From positions 1-64,000 of the forward strand of contig JAHZLQ010000058.1 of NCBI GenBank assembly GCA_022599775.1: DNA of 64,000 nucleotides. Direction: 5' to 3'. Below the pieces are notes generated by a model. It was given only the letters and a program-made list of their open reading frames with translations. It searched no databases and was not told where the DNA came from. The position numbers and the translations under genes were made by a program. The DNA comes from Gammaproteobacteria bacterium (lineage in GTDB: Bacteria; Pseudomonadota; Gammaproteobacteria; Nevskiales; Nevskiaceae). Position 1 is the first letter of the stretch; every line of letters begins with the position of its first letter. This document shows positions 45,516-57,671 of the stretch, one piece after another.

Positions 45516-46600
45516 TGGCCTTTCTCCTTCTTGTCGGCGGCTTTCTGAGCGTTCTGAGTTCCGAGGTTTAGCAGCGGCAAGGGGGCTGTCTGACCATCGC
45601 GCATGACGTAGACCGCGCCGGCGCGCGGCAAGGCGTCCTTCAGGGTTTCCAGATATAGGCGCGAGCGGGTGACTTCCGGTGCGCGGCGGTATTCGGCGAG
45701 CACCGCGTCGAAGCGCGAGGTCTCGCCCAGGGCGCGGTTGACGCGCTCACTGGCGTAGCCCTCGGCCTGCGAGACGATGCGCAGGGCTTCGCCTTCGGCG
45801 CGCGGGATTGACTGGTTCTGACGCTTGGTGGCTTCGTTGATGGTGCGTTCGCGTTCCTGGCGTGCTTCGTTGACCTCGTTGAATGCCGGTTGCACGCGCT
45901 GCGGCGGCACCACATCCTGAAGTTCCACGGTGATCACGTGAATGCCGTTGTCGTAGCGCACCATCGCGCTCTGGATTTCCTCGCGCGCGGCCGCCGAGAT
46001 TTCCACGCGGCCCACGGTGAGCACGTCGCTGCCGATGCGGTTGCCGACCACGCGTCGCATCACGGACTCCGAGATGTCGTGGAGCGTGCGTTCCGGTTCG
46101 CGCATCGCATAGAGATACTTGATCGGATCGGCGATGCGGTACTGCACGACCCACTCCACGTCGATCACGTTGAGATCGCCGGTGAGCATCAGTGATTCGT
46201 CGGGCTGACCCTGGCCGGTGTAACGCGTGCGGCCGTCGCTGGCGCGCTGTCGCTGATCGGTGCGAAATCCGAATTCCTGCTTGAGCACGCGCTCGGTGGC
46301 CACGCGCTGCACCTGATCGATGCCGAACGGAATCTTGAAGTTGAGACCGGGATCGGTGATGCCGATGACCTGGCCGAAGCGCTTGACCACGGCGCGTTCT
46401 TCGGGCTGTACGGTATAGAACGAGCTGAATCCGCCCCAGGCGATGATCAGCAGGATGAAGCCGAGTACCGCCGGCTTCATCATTTCGAATGGAGAGCCAC
46501 CATCAGGGCCTCCAGCCGAGTTCCCGCCGGATGGGCCCTGTTCCTGCCAGCCCTTGCCGGTCAGCACGCTTTCCAGCCAGTTCTTTCGACGTCCCGCCAT
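45512..46600 (-). CDS. hflK: HflK, modulator of FtsH protease
   Basis: This 362-residue protein has a glycine-rich cytoplasmic N-terminus, one membrane helix (about 42-62) and an SPFH domain (FYTVQPEERAVVKRFG). A coiled-coil with ERERTINEATKRQNQSIPRAEGEA follows in parts. It is the partner of HflC. hfq and hflX, which often precede hflKC, are not here; yciK lies upstream instead. A 229-base gap upstream (46601-46829) presumably holds its promoter. Confidence 0.94.
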   Translation of the reverse strand: MAGRRKNWLESVLTGKGWQEQGPSGGNSAGGPDGGSPFEMMKPAVLGFILLIIAWGGFSSFYTVQPEERAVVKRFGQVIGITDPGLNFKIPFGIDQVQRVATERVLKQEFGFRTDQRQRASDGRTRYTGQGQPDESLMLTGDLNVIDVEWVVQYRIADPIKYLYAMREPERTLHDISESVMRRVVGNRIGSDVLTVGRVEISAAAREEIQSAMVRYDNGIHVITVELQDVVPPQRVQPAFNEVNEARQERERTINEATKRQNQSIPRAEGEALRIVSQAEGYASERVNRALGETSRFDAVLAEYRRAPEVTRSRLYLETLKDALPRAGAVYVMRDGQTAPLPLLNLGTQNAQKAADKKEKGQ

Positions 46601-46829
46601 GGCGGATTCCCCCGGTTTTAATATTGTGTGGACGGCAAGCCATCAGGCTTGGGCCACGAGCCGACGCAGCTCAAAGCAGCGGCGCACGGTATACCTTGTG
46701 GGATAGAGCCTCAAGCCCGCGGCTTCGCCGGTCAAGGGCCGGGACGTGCCGGCAGCTCGCCGCGAAAGGCGAAATGGACCGCGCCCAGAACGCAATTCGG
46801 TCCCGCAGCGCCGCAGGTCAAGCCTGGTC

Positions 46830-47549
46830 TCAATCGGCGGTGGCGGTGCCACGCAAGCGTGCGATCAGCGCCGCAAGCCGCTCCTCCGGCGGCGGCGTTT
46901 CGGCATCCAGTTCGCCGGGATACCCGAGTCGGCGCAGAGCAGTGCGCATCGGACCCGGATCGAACAACTCGATGCGGACCTTGCGCTGCTCGACCGACCA
47001 GGTGCGTGCCATGCCCTCCAGCGCGGACTTGGTGACGCCGTAGGTGCCCTGGAAGGCCTTGGCCTCGTGCCCCGCCGCGCAGGTGACGAACATCACCGTC
47101 GAATTTTCCGTCGCTTCCAGCAGGCCGAAGCAGGCGCGGCTCAGCCCCCAGGGCGCGATCAGGTTCACCTGCAGCGGCTCGATCCAGTCGAAGGGCTGCA
47201 GTTCGGACAGGAGCTGGAAGTTCTTGAAGTGGGCGGCACAGTGGACGATACCGTGCAGCTTTCCGTTGAATTCGGATTCGATCTGCGCGCGTAGCTGATC
47301 GAATTCCTTGGCGCCGGCCTTGGCCAGGTCCAGCGGAACGATTGCGGGCTGGGCATGGCCGGCCATCACGATTTCGTCGTACAGCGTCTCCAGCGTGGCG
47401 GACTGCCGCCCCAGCAGGATGACGCTGGCGCCGAGTTCGGCGAGTCGACGCGACAGGGCACGGCCCAGGCCGCTGCCGGCACCGGTGACGATGAAAGTCT
47501 GCTGTGAGAAGACGGCGCTGCCGTCTTCGGGGGCGGAAGCTGTGTTCAT
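46830..47549 (-). CDS. yciK: Short-chain dehydrogenase YciK
   Basis: This 239-residue Rossmann-fold oxidoreductase has the cofactor motif TGAGSGLGRALSR. A YGVTKSALEGM segment carries the usual Tyr-x-x-x-Lys pair. FDPGPMRTALRR near the end matches the YciK family. The substrate is not known. It follows mupP-ubiG in Pseudomonas; here a GGDEF-EAL gene lies between them. The start at 47549 (MNTASAPED) is chosen because the frame above it is shared with another gene. Confidence 0.88.
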   Translation of the reverse strand: MNTASAPEDGSAVFSQQTFIVTGAGSGLGRALSRRLAELGASVILLGRQSATLETLYDEIVMAGHAQPAIVPLDLAKAGAKEFDQLRAQIESEFNGKLHGIVHCAAHFKNFQLLSELQPFDWIEPLQVNLIAPWGLSRACFGLLEATENSTVMFVTCAAGHEAKAFQGTYGVTKSALEGMARTWSVEQRKVRIELFDPGPMRTALRRLGYPGELDAETPPPEERLAALIARLRGTATAD

Positions 47550-47632
47550 CGCATGCACATGATGAAGGGCGCCCCGAGAGCGCGGGGGCGCAACGGTATC
47601 AGGAAGTGTCCGGACCTGCTCGGGCGGTGAAC

Positions 47633-49249
47633 TCAGGCGGCGAGCAGGCGCGCGACCTCGATTGCCGGCGAGGCCTCTGCGATGTAGTCGCCATCGGCCC
47701 AGTCGCAGCCGAGTTCGCGCACCAGTTCCAGCTGCGCCTCGTTTTCGAGACCGCTGGCGACAATCGCGAGGCCGAGCTTGCGCGCCAGCTCCACGTGTGC
47801 CGACAGTACCGTGCGTGCGGCGGGTTGCGTGACCGCCGCATGGAGCAGGCGCGGGCACAGCGCCACCTGACTGATTGCGTAGTACAGCGGCGTGCTGGCC
47901 GACGTGCCGGTAGCGCCGAAGCCGACGAGACAGATTTCGATGCCTTCGTTTCGCAGCACCTGCAGTTGCCGGTGTGCGTGTTCGTGGTGGCGAATCAATG
48001 AAACCTCGCTCAACTCCAGCGCCAGTGACCGGGCGCCGACGTCGTGCGCGGCTAGCAGACGCAATACCGACGGGGCCAGATCGTTCAGGGCCAGGGCGTT
48101 GTCGCCAAGGCGTACCGCGACCTGTGGACGCCCTTCGGGTCGTGCCCAAGCGATGCTGCGCGACAGGGCCTGCGACAGCTGCCAGAGCGTGAGCCCGTAG
48201 ATCAGGCTGAGACGGTCGGGCAGGTCGAGGAATTCGGTTTCCTCGAGCCGTTGGCGACGCGGGTGCGGCCACACCGGCGCGAGGCGCAGGCGTGTCGGCA
48301 GTTTGGGCGAGAGCGGGCGTTGCAGGCGATATTCGTCAGTGAGCCCTTCGTGTGCGAGGGCGCCATGCAGTTCCGCGGCCAGACGCGGTCGTTCGGCGTA
48401 TTCGGCTTCGAAGCGTGGGGCGTAGAGCAATGTGTCGCGGCCGAGCGTCGCGGCGGCGAATTTGGCGGTTTCGGCACGACGCAACAGGGCCGTCGCCTCG
48501 GTGCCATGTTCGGAAACGATGGCGATGCCGATATGCGTGCGGATCGATACGGCACCGACCGCCAGCGACACCGGCGTGTCCAGCGCCAGCTGGATGCGAC
48601 CGGCGAGGCGCATCGGGTCTTCGCCGTCACCGGTCTTGCGCATCAGCACGGCAAAGTCACTGCTGTCGTACTGCGTGAGCAGATCGGATTCGCGCATCAC
48701 CGACTGCACCCGCGAGATCATGTGGCGCAGCAACTCTTCGGCGGTGGCTTCGCCGCCGGTATAGCGCAAGTCCATGTACTGCGGGCAGTCGAAGACCAGC
48801 AGCGCGCCATTGCTGTCGTGGCCGCCGACTTCGCGCAGCGCGGCGATCAGCGACTGACGGTTCGGTAGACCGAGCTGGGGGCCGGCGACCTGCTGACGCG
48901 TCAGCTGGAATTCCAGGGCATGGGCACGTTCACGCAGATCGCGGGTTTCGTCGAGCACCATCGCGCCAGCCTGATACGACAGCAGCGTGCCGACGTACTG
49001 CCCCCACAGCAGGAACAGGAACGGCATGCCGTCGAGCAGCCACAGCGCGGGATTGCTGGTCTGTGCCTCACTCATCGCCGCCAGTGAGATCCCACCCGAC
49101 TGAAACAGGGTGGATAACAGCGTGCCCAGCAGCAGCGCCGCCAGGGCGATGCCCAGGCCGATCCAGGCATAGCGATTGGTGCGCGAGCGCAGCAGTCTGG
49201 CGATGCTGTCCAGATTCCTCGGCGCTAGGGGCGGCTGGGCCTTGTTCAT
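47633..49249 (-). CDS. Degenerate GGDEF-EAL protein
   Basis: This 538-residue protein has two N-terminal helices (about 27-50 and 70-92), a GGDEF-like domain (about 130-285) and an EAL-like domain (about 300-535). The cyclase motif is replaced by YDSSDF. The EAL site is LAP, DDFGTG is GFGATG, and only ELSE and a GLEN remnant keep acidic residues. It is unlikely to make or degrade cyclic di-GMP. It may bind the nucleotide or act as a scaffold. It lies between yciK and mupP on the same strand. Confidence 0.82.
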   Translation of the reverse strand: MNKAQPPLAPRNLDSIARLLRSRTNRYAWIGLGIALAALLLGTLLSTLFQSGGISLAAMSEAQTSNPALWLLDGMPFLFLLWGQYVGTLLSYQAGAMVLDETRDLRERAHALEFQLTRQQVAGPQLGLPNRQSLIAALREVGGHDSNGALLVFDCPQYMDLRYTGGEATAEELLRHMISRVQSVMRESDLLTQYDSSDFAVLMRKTGDGEDPMRLAGRIQLALDTPVSLAVGAVSIRTHIGIAIVSEHGTEATALLRRAETAKFAAATLGRDTLLYAPRFEAEYAERPRLAAELHGALAHEGLTDEYRLQRPLSPKLPTRLRLAPVWPHPRRQRLEETEFLDLPDRLSLIYGLTLWQLSQALSRSIAWARPEGRPQVAVRLGDNALALNDLAPSVLRLLAAHDVGARSLALELSEVSLIRHHEHAHRQLQVLRNEGIEICLVGFGATGTSASTPLYYAISQVALCPRLLHAAVTQPAARTVLSAHVELARKLGLAIVASGLENEAQLELVRELGCDWADGDYIAEASPAIEVARLLAA

Positions 49250-49311
49250 TGTGATGCTCCTCGATGCCCGTCGGTGCGACGGGCGATCAGCACTCAGCCC
49301 GCTGGAACGCT

Positions 49312-49998
49312 TCAGACAGGCGCGGCAAACGTTTCAGGATTTTCCTCAAGCCACGCCATCAATTGCGCGGGCGACGCTGCCGTTCCGTCGGCTCCCCAGC
49401 TATATGGATCTTCCCCCGCCTCATAATAGCCCCACAAAGCGGCGATGACAGGCATTTTGCAGGATCGCGCGGCCTCGATATCGCGACGGTCGTCGCCGAC
49501 ATAGAGGCAATCTGCCGGCTCGCGCCCGATCTGGCGGCAAGCCATCAGCAACGGGTCCGGCGCCGGCTTGGGTTTCGCGGCGCTGTCTCCGCCGACCAGG
49601 CAGGCTGCACGGTCCGCGAGACCCAAGGCCCGCATCAGCGGTTCGGCCAGGTCAGTCGGCTTGTTGGTGACCACGCCCCAGCAACGGCCCTGGGTCTCGA
49701 AGGCCGACAGCAGCGGTTCGAAGCCTGCGAACAGCTGTGATTGCAGGCTGATGTCCTCGCGGTAGTAGTCCAGGAACCGTTGCCGCAGTTCCGCGTAGCG
49801 CGCATCGTCGGTCTGCAGGCCCAGCGCCTTGCGCAGCAGGCCGCGTGCGCCCTGGGACGCATAGGGGCGCAACTCGTCCAGCGGCAGCGGCGCCAGCCCT
49901 TCGTCCCGGCGGATGCGATTGGCGGCGCCGCCAAGATCGGGCGCCGTATCGACGAGGGTGCCGTCCAGATCGAACAGCAGTGCGGAGGGTCCGCTCAT
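49312..49998 (-). CDS. mupP: HAD phosphatase, MupP type
   Basis: This 228-residue HAD hydrolase has motif I DLDGTLVDT, motif II TNKP, and KPKPAPDPLL with GDDRRDIEAA. Many genomes label it phosphoglycolate phosphatase, but in Pseudomonas the gene downstream of ubiG is MupP, which removes phosphate from N-acetylmuramic acid 6-phosphate in cell-wall recycling. The order mtaD-ubiG-mupP here supports MupP. It overlaps ubiG by 4 bases. Confidence 0.82.
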   Translation of the reverse strand: MSGPSALLFDLDGTLVDTAPDLGGAANRIRRDEGLAPLPLDELRPYASQGARGLLRKALGLQTDDARYAELRQRFLDYYREDISLQSQLFAGFEPLLSAFETQGRCWGVVTNKPTDLAEPLMRALGLADRAACLVGGDSAAKPKPAPDPLLMACRQIGREPADCLYVGDDRRDIEAARSCKMPVIAALWGYYEAGEDPYSWGADGTAASPAQLMAWLEENPETFAAPV

Positions 49999-50699
49999 GC
50001 CGGTTTGCGTACATGCATGAAATAGTTCACGTCCACGTCGTCCGACAGAGTCGCGGCCTTGAGCAGCGGGTTGTAGCGCAGTCCGCGCAGTGCAATCACT
50101 TCCAGCCCGGCGCGGCGCGCGCCGCGCGCCAGTTCCGAGGGCTTGATCAGCTTGGCGTAGTCGTGGGTGCCGCGCGGTACCAGATTGAGCACCCATTCGG
50201 CGCCGACGATCGCCAGCGCGAAGGCCTTGGCGTTGCGATTGATGGTCGACAGGATCAGCTCGCCGCCGGGCTTGAGCAGGCGCGCGCAGGCGGTGATCAC
50301 CGATTCCGGGTCCGGCACATGCTCGAGCATCTCCAGGCAGGTGACGGCGTCGTACTGTCCGGCCTGCTGATCGGCGAACGCCTCGACGCTGATCTGCCGA
50401 TAGTCCACGGCGAGGCCGGCGGCGCTCGCATGCTCGCGTGCCACGTCCAGGGCATCGCCGGCAAGGTCGATGCCGGTGACCTTGGCGCCGAGCGCGGCCA
50501 GACCTTCGGCGACCAGTCCGCCGCCGCAGCCGACGTCGGCGATGCGCTTGCCCTGGCAGCCATTGAGACACTGGTCGATGTAACGCAGCCGCAGCGGGTT
50601 GATGTGATGCAGCGTCGCCATCTCACCCTGCGGGTCCCACCAGCGCGCGGCGAGGGCGGAGAAATGCGAAATCTCGCGCGGGTCCACGTTCACATTCAT
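49995..50699 (-). CDS. ubiG: Ubiquinone O-methyltransferase
   Basis: This 234-residue SAM enzyme carries out two O-methylations in ubiquinone synthesis. The SAM motif DVGCGGGLVAEGLA and the UbiG-type HFSALAARWWDPQGEM opening are present. The start at 50699 (MNVNVDPREI) is preferred over one 11 codons earlier. It overlaps mupP and mtaD by 4 bases each, giving a tight operon. Confidence 0.95.
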   Translation of the reverse strand: MNVNVDPREISHFSALAARWWDPQGEMATLHHINPLRLRYIDQCLNGCQGKRIADVGCGGGLVAEGLAALGAKVTGIDLAGDALDVAREHASAAGLAVDYRQISVEAFADQQAGQYDAVTCLEMLEHVPDPESVITACARLLKPGGELILSTINRNAKAFALAIVGAEWVLNLVPRGTHDYAKLIKPSELARGARRAGLEVIALRGLRYNPLLKAATLSDDVDVNYFMHVRKPA

Positions 50700-52021
50700 G
50701 CCTGGAGTCCTTCGATGATGCGTTGCTGCCATTGGCGTGCCTCGGCCTTGATGGCGGATTCGTCCAGCGTCTGCAGCTCGCGTCCGCGCATCAAGGCACG
50801 GCCGGCGACATAGCTGTGGGTGACGCGGTCGCGGCCGGTGGCGTAGACGATCTGGGAGATCAGGTCGTACATCGGCACACTGTCGATCTGGTCCATGTCG
50901 ATGGCGATGAAATCGGCCGCCTTGCCCGGCTCCAGGCTGCCGATCTGTTCTTCCAGCCCCAGTGCGCGGGCGCCGCCCAGCGTGGCCGCGCGCAGGGCCT
51001 GTGCCGCCGGAAAGGCGGCGGCGTTGCCGGAGACACCCTTGGCCAGCAGCGCCGCGGTGCGCATTTCGCCGATCAGGTCCAGATCGTTGTTGCTGGCGGC
51101 GCCGTCGGTGCCGATCGAGACATTGACGCCGGCGTCCAGCAGCTTGCTCACCGGGCAGAAGCCGCTGGCGAGTTTGAGATTAGATTCGGGGCAGTGCGCG
51201 ATCGACACGCCGAAGGTCGCGCAGTCTTCGATCTCCCGACCGTTGAGCTGGGTCATGTGCACGGCCATGAACTCGCGTGACAACAGGCCCAGGCGCTTGA
51301 GGCGCGCGAACGGCCGTTCACCGTGCTGCGCCACCGCGTCCTCGACCTCGAAGGCGGTTTCATGGACATGCATGTGAATCGGCACGTCCATTTCATGCGA
51401 CAGCATGGCGATGCGTTCCAGCGCGGGATCGCCCACGGTGTAGGGCGCGTGCGGCGCGAACGCGAAGCCCAGCAGCGGATGCGTGCGATTGGCCTCGATC
51501 ACGTCGACGGCGCGGCTGATATAGCCCTGTGCGTTCTGCGCCCAGGGCGTGGGGAATTCCAGCACCGGCACGCCGACCAGCGCGCGCATCGAGGCATCGC
51601 GCAACACGTCCACCGTGCTTTCAGGAAAGAAGTACTGATCCGCGAAACAGGTGATGCCGCCCTTGAGCATCTCTGCGGCCGCGAGCGCCACACCGGCGCG
51701 GCAGAACGCGGCGGAAGCGTGACGGCCCTCGGCCGGCCAGATGTGATCCTGCAACCAGCTCATCAGCGGCAGGTCGTCGGCGAGTCCGCGCAGCAGCGTC
51801 ATCGCCGCATGGGTATGGGTGTTGACCAGACCCGGCAGAACAACCTGATTCGGTAGCTCCAGGGTTTCGCGTGCGCGATAGGCCTGGCGCGCGAAATCAG
51901 CGGGCAGCAAGTCGACGATACGGCCACCGTCGACCACCAGCGCATGATCCTCGTGGACCGTCAGATGCGGCTCCACGGGAATGATCCAACGCGGAACGAT
52001 CAGTAGATCGACGTCTTGCAT
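50696..52021 (-). CDS. mtaD: 5-methylthioadenosine/S-adenosylhomocysteine deaminase
   Basis: This 441-residue amidohydrolase has zinc ligands in NTHTHAAMTLLRG and later histidines in HVHETAFE and IAHCPESNLKLASG. The aspartate in IGTDGAASNND completes the site. Length and motifs match MtaD/TRZ-ATZ deaminases, which convert methylthioadenosine to methylthioinosine. Divergent mtnA uses the product of the next steps of methionine salvage. The start at 52021 (MQDVDLLIVP) is chosen by family match. Confidence 0.9.
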   Translation of the reverse strand: MQDVDLLIVPRWIIPVEPHLTVHEDHALVVDGGRIVDLLPADFARQAYRARETLELPNQVVLPGLVNTHTHAAMTLLRGLADDLPLMSWLQDHIWPAEGRHASAAFCRAGVALAAAEMLKGGITCFADQYFFPESTVDVLRDASMRALVGVPVLEFPTPWAQNAQGYISRAVDVIEANRTHPLLGFAFAPHAPYTVGDPALERIAMLSHEMDVPIHMHVHETAFEVEDAVAQHGERPFARLKRLGLLSREFMAVHMTQLNGREIEDCATFGVSIAHCPESNLKLASGFCPVSKLLDAGVNVSIGTDGAASNNDLDLIGEMRTAALLAKGVSGNAAAFPAAQALRAATLGGARALGLEEQIGSLEPGKAADFIAIDMDQIDSVPMYDLISQIVYATGRDRVTHSYVAGRALMRGRELQTLDESAIKAEARQWQQRIIEGLQA

Positions 52022-52166
52022 GTTGGGAAGTCCAGACAATGGAAAGGCTGGCGCTATGTTAACCCGCCCGCCAAGCGGCTCACGGGGTTCGCGTTCCCGG
52101 AGCACTCGACGCGCGCACCCTGATCGGTTAATGCTTGCGGCCCGAATCAGCCTGGGTACTCAGCGC

Positions 52167-53204
52167 ATGTCCAGCGATACCTCATCGCAGCCGTTGGCGA
52201 CCGGCACGACCGTGCAACCGATGATCTGGAGCACGGGCGGCCTGCGGCTGCTTGATCAGCGCCGGCTGCCGCAGGCCACCGAATGGATCGATTGCGACAG
52301 CGCCGCCGCGGTGGCCGAGGCGATCCGGAGCATGGCGGTGCGCGGCGCACCGGCGATCGGCATCGCCGCCGCGTTCGGCATCGTGATCGATGCGCAGGCC
52401 GGGCGCGATTACGCCGCAGCCGAGACGGTGCTGCTGCGGTCGCGGCCGACCGCGGTGAATCTGCATTGGGCGCTGGGCCGAATGCGCGGCGTTTTCGATG
52501 CCGGCGGCGATGCCGGACGGCTGGAGGCCGAGGCGCAGGCGATACTCGTCGAGGACGTGACCCAGAACCGCCGCATCGGCGAGTTCGGCGCGGCCTTGCT
52601 GCCGCAGGGTGCGCGGGTGCTGACGCACTGCAATACCGGGGCGCTCGCCACCGGAGGGCATGGCACGGCTTTGGGCATCGTGCGCAGCGCACATGCGGAG
52701 GGGCGGATCGAGCGTGTTTATGCGACCGAGACGCGCCCCTGGCTGCAAGGCGCGCGGCTGACCGCCTGGGAACTGGTTCAGGAAGGAATTCCGGGTACCC
52801 TGATCGCGGACGGAGCCGCCGCCTCGTTGATGGCGCGCGGCATGATCGATGCGGTGATCGTTGGGGCTGACCGTATCGCCGCCAACGGCGACACCGCCAA
52901 CAAGATCGGCACCTACATGCTGGCCTGCTGCGCCGCGCGTCACGAGATTCCGTTCTACGTCGCCGCGCCGAGTGGCACTTTCGACCTGAATACCGATAGC
53001 GGCGCGCAGATTCCGATCGAGGAGCGGGTCGGTGAGGAACTGCTGCATCTGGCCGGACAACGCACCGCGGCGGTCGGCATCGAAGCGCTCAATCCGGTGT
53101 TCGATGTCACGCCGGCTGCGCTGATTGCCGCGATCGTCTGCGAAAAGGGCGTGATCCGGCCGGTCAGCCGATCCGGCGTGGAACGCGTGCTGGGCCTGAG
53201 CTGA
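52167..53204 (+). CDS. mtnA: Methylthioribose-1-phosphate isomerase
   Basis: This 345-residue enzyme of the eIF2B-like family converts 5-methylthioribose-1-phosphate to methylthioribulose-1-phosphate. AVRGAPAIGIAAAFG, LTHCNTGALATGGHGT with the catalytic cysteine, and VGADRIAANGDTANKIGTY with the catalytic aspartate are all present. It is divergent from mtaD, as in Pseudomonas. The start at 52167 (MSSDTSSQ) fits the family length. Confidence 0.95.
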   Translation: MSSDTSSQPLATGTTVQPMIWSTGGLRLLDQRRLPQATEWIDCDSAAAVAEAIRSMAVRGAPAIGIAAAFGIVIDAQAGRDYAAAETVLLRSRPTAVNLHWALGRMRGVFDAGGDAGRLEAEAQAILVEDVTQNRRIGEFGAALLPQGARVLTHCNTGALATGGHGTALGIVRSAHAEGRIERVYATETRPWLQGARLTAWELVQEGIPGTLIADGAAASLMARGMIDAVIVGADRIAANGDTANKIGTYMLACCAARHEIPFYVAAPSGTFDLNTDSGAQIPIEERVGEELLHLAGQRTAAVGIEALNPVFDVTPAALIAAIVCEKGVIRPVSRSGVERVLGLS

Positions 53205-53249
53205 GGGCGTTACGCACGGCGCTCGTTGCCGCTCGATGTACGAATTCGA

Positions 53250-55802
<2,553 letters not shown>

Positions 55803-56138
55803 GACCGTTCGGCTAAGGGTCAAATGCGGCGAGAGGCTAAGCTCGCAGCCGAATCACCGAATAGTATCGAGCGCATACACTTCGGCTCAGCCTTCATTTA
55901 ATCTCCGCGACGACGGACGGTCCAACCGTCTGCTGCATGACCGATTCTTGGGCAGGTCTCGTGCCGAGTTGCTGTGATGGCTCGCTACGTTGATGCTTTT
56001 CTGCCTGAGCGATATTGCATATATCAAGTCTGTGCGTAATATTCATGAGATGACGAGGAGGCGAAGGATACGCTTTCCTCGGAATGGCTCGGCCGGGTGG
56101 GCCGTAGCCTACGTAGTTCCATTGGGGGAACGGGGAAA
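55803..56138 (+). other. Upstream region of the three-gene cassette
   Basis: These 336 bases after kdsA show no gene. They hold the likely promoter of the cassette, and the ribosome site GGGGAACGGGGAAA just before the first gene. The middle is more AT-rich (GATATTGCATATATC) than the flanking DNA. No terminator hairpin with a T run was seen after kdsA. Confidence 0.5.
56015..56042 (+). promoter_or_regulatory. Possible sigma70 promoter of the cassette
   Basis: TTGCAT and TAATAT lie 16 bases apart about 100 bases before the OmpA-like gene. Both boxes match the consensus at four of six positions. It is the only AT-rich promoter-like pair in the gap. Confidence 0.45.
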
Positions 56139-57659
56139 ATGGGGCAGCCTTTCGGATCCTGGTGGACCGGTGTTCGGTTCGTGGTGGTCGCGGCACTGAG
56201 TGCCTCCCTGACCTTCGTTTCCGGTTGCGAGACGCTAAAGGAAAATCCCGGAAAGGTTGCTGGAGCGGTATTGGGGACTCTCACCGGGGCCGGCGCATGC
56301 TATCTCGCTGGCGGGAATGACAAAACCTGCATTGCAGTGGGCGTCGCCGGCGGCATTCTTGGTTATAAGCTTGGCGAAATCTACGACAAGCGCCGCGAAC
56401 GCCTGGAGGCAGCTGCGCAGAAGACCGGCACCGATATCGCGTTTGAGAAAGTGGAGCCGTCGGTCGTCTCCGAGGCGTCGAAAGACGGGAATGACACCGT
56501 CGAGGGCTACGTCGCCACGGTCAATCGTGAGGAAATGTTTCCCATCGGCTCGTCCGTACCTACGACATCGACGAGAAACGCCTTTACCGAACTGGCCAGG
56601 GTCTATGCCGAGAAAGCGGCTCTGCCCGACGGCACGACTGTGCAGACCCAAATCCTGGTTACAGGACATACCGACTCGACCGGTACCGCCGACCTGAATC
56701 AGCGCCTGTCGGAGCAGCGCGCGCGTGCAATCGCCGAGATCATGACCCACGCCGGGCTAGCGCCCGATCGCCTCTATCTGCAGGGTGCGGGATCGTCGCA
56801 ACCAATTGCCTCCAATGATACGGCTGTCGGACGTGCCTTGAATCGTCGTGTGGAGATTCTGGAAATCACCGATGAGGCTGGATTGTTGAGCTATGCCGAG
56901 ATGCGTCGACGGGATGCACGCTTTCTCGCGCACAGTTCGAGCCGGCCAAAACCGAAAGCACCAGAAACGTCGCGGCCTTCCGAGTCTGTACCAGCCAGAC
57001 CGTCCTCCACTGTTGTCGTCGATGACGGCCGGTCCGTCGCGGACACCGTGAGACCGGCATCTGACGGGTCTGCAGTGATCGACTTTGGCGGTCAGCCGGT
57101 TAGCGGTATGAATGATCGCGTGATTGCCTCCATCGGGCAGCCGACGATGAAGTCGAGCGTCCTTAGCCGGCTTGTTCCGGTGAGTGCTGCGCAGGCGTCG
57201 GAATCCGTCGCCTCCGCTTGTTTCGATGATAGCCCCAGAATTTCAGGTGATGTCATCAGCTTCAAGACCGGCCGCTCCGTCGAGCAGCGTCGCGAAACCG
57301 GGCATTACCTACCTGGGATGGACGAGCGAGTTTGGTCCGTAAAGGTCAATGGGTACTTGGTGGCTATCGCCCCGGTCAGCGTGCTTCGCAAAGATGGTGC
57401 TGTGCTCAACCAGCCCCAGGTTTTTGTCTATGAGTCGGGAACGCAGAAGCTGCAAAGCGCAACGTCTGCGATTGCGCAGTCCTACGTGGGCGAGCACGGT
57501 GTTCTCTATCGCGTATTCCTAGAGGCGCCGGAGCGGCCGGTTGAGTGTCTGGACGTGGCGTTGCCGGTGAAGGGGAAGTTTCAGGCGATGGATGGCCTGC
57601 TCTTCTACAAGGTCGGCGACGCCGTTTATCAAACGGAGTATCTGCCTTCTGCGGGATAG
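56139..57659 (+). CDS. OmpA-domain lipoprotein, first gene of an unrecognised cassette
   Basis: This 506-residue protein has a lipoprotein signal with a VSGC lipobox (cysteine 30). A glycine-zipper-like stretch (about 38-78) and an OmpA-like peptidoglycan-binding domain (about 125-245) follow. The diaminopimelate contacts are present in GHTDSTG and LNQRLSEQRARAI, and NRRVEI closes the domain. The C-terminal 260 residues include a serine/proline-rich linker and a domain with two cysteines that resembles nothing I know. It should tether the outer membrane to the cell wall. The start at 56139 (MGQPFGSWW) follows a strong ribosome site. GC and codon use are lower than in the housekeeping genes around it. 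The next gene is 12 bases on. Confidence 0.8.
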   Translation: MGQPFGSWWTGVRFVVVAALSASLTFVSGCETLKENPGKVAGAVLGTLTGAGACYLAGGNDKTCIAVGVAGGILGYKLGEIYDKRRERLEAAAQKTGTDIAFEKVEPSVVSEASKDGNDTVEGYVATVNREEMFPIGSSVPTTSTRNAFTELARVYAEKAALPDGTTVQTQILVTGHTDSTGTADLNQRLSEQRARAIAEIMTHAGLAPDRLYLQGAGSSQPIASNDTAVGRALNRRVEILEITDEAGLLSYAEMRRRDARFLAHSSSRPKPKAPETSRPSESVPARPSSTVVVDDGRSVADTVRPASDGSAVIDFGGQPVSGMNDRVIASIGQPTMKSSVLSRLVPVSAAQASESVASACFDDSPRISGDVISFKTGRSVEQRRETGHYLPGMDERVWSVKVNGYLVAIAPVSVLRKDGAVLNQPQVFVYESGTQKLQSATSAIAQSYVGEHGVLYRVFLEAPERPVECLDVALPVKGKFQAMDGLLFYKVGDAVYQTEYLPSAG

Positions 57660-57671
57660 GAGATTCTGAGG

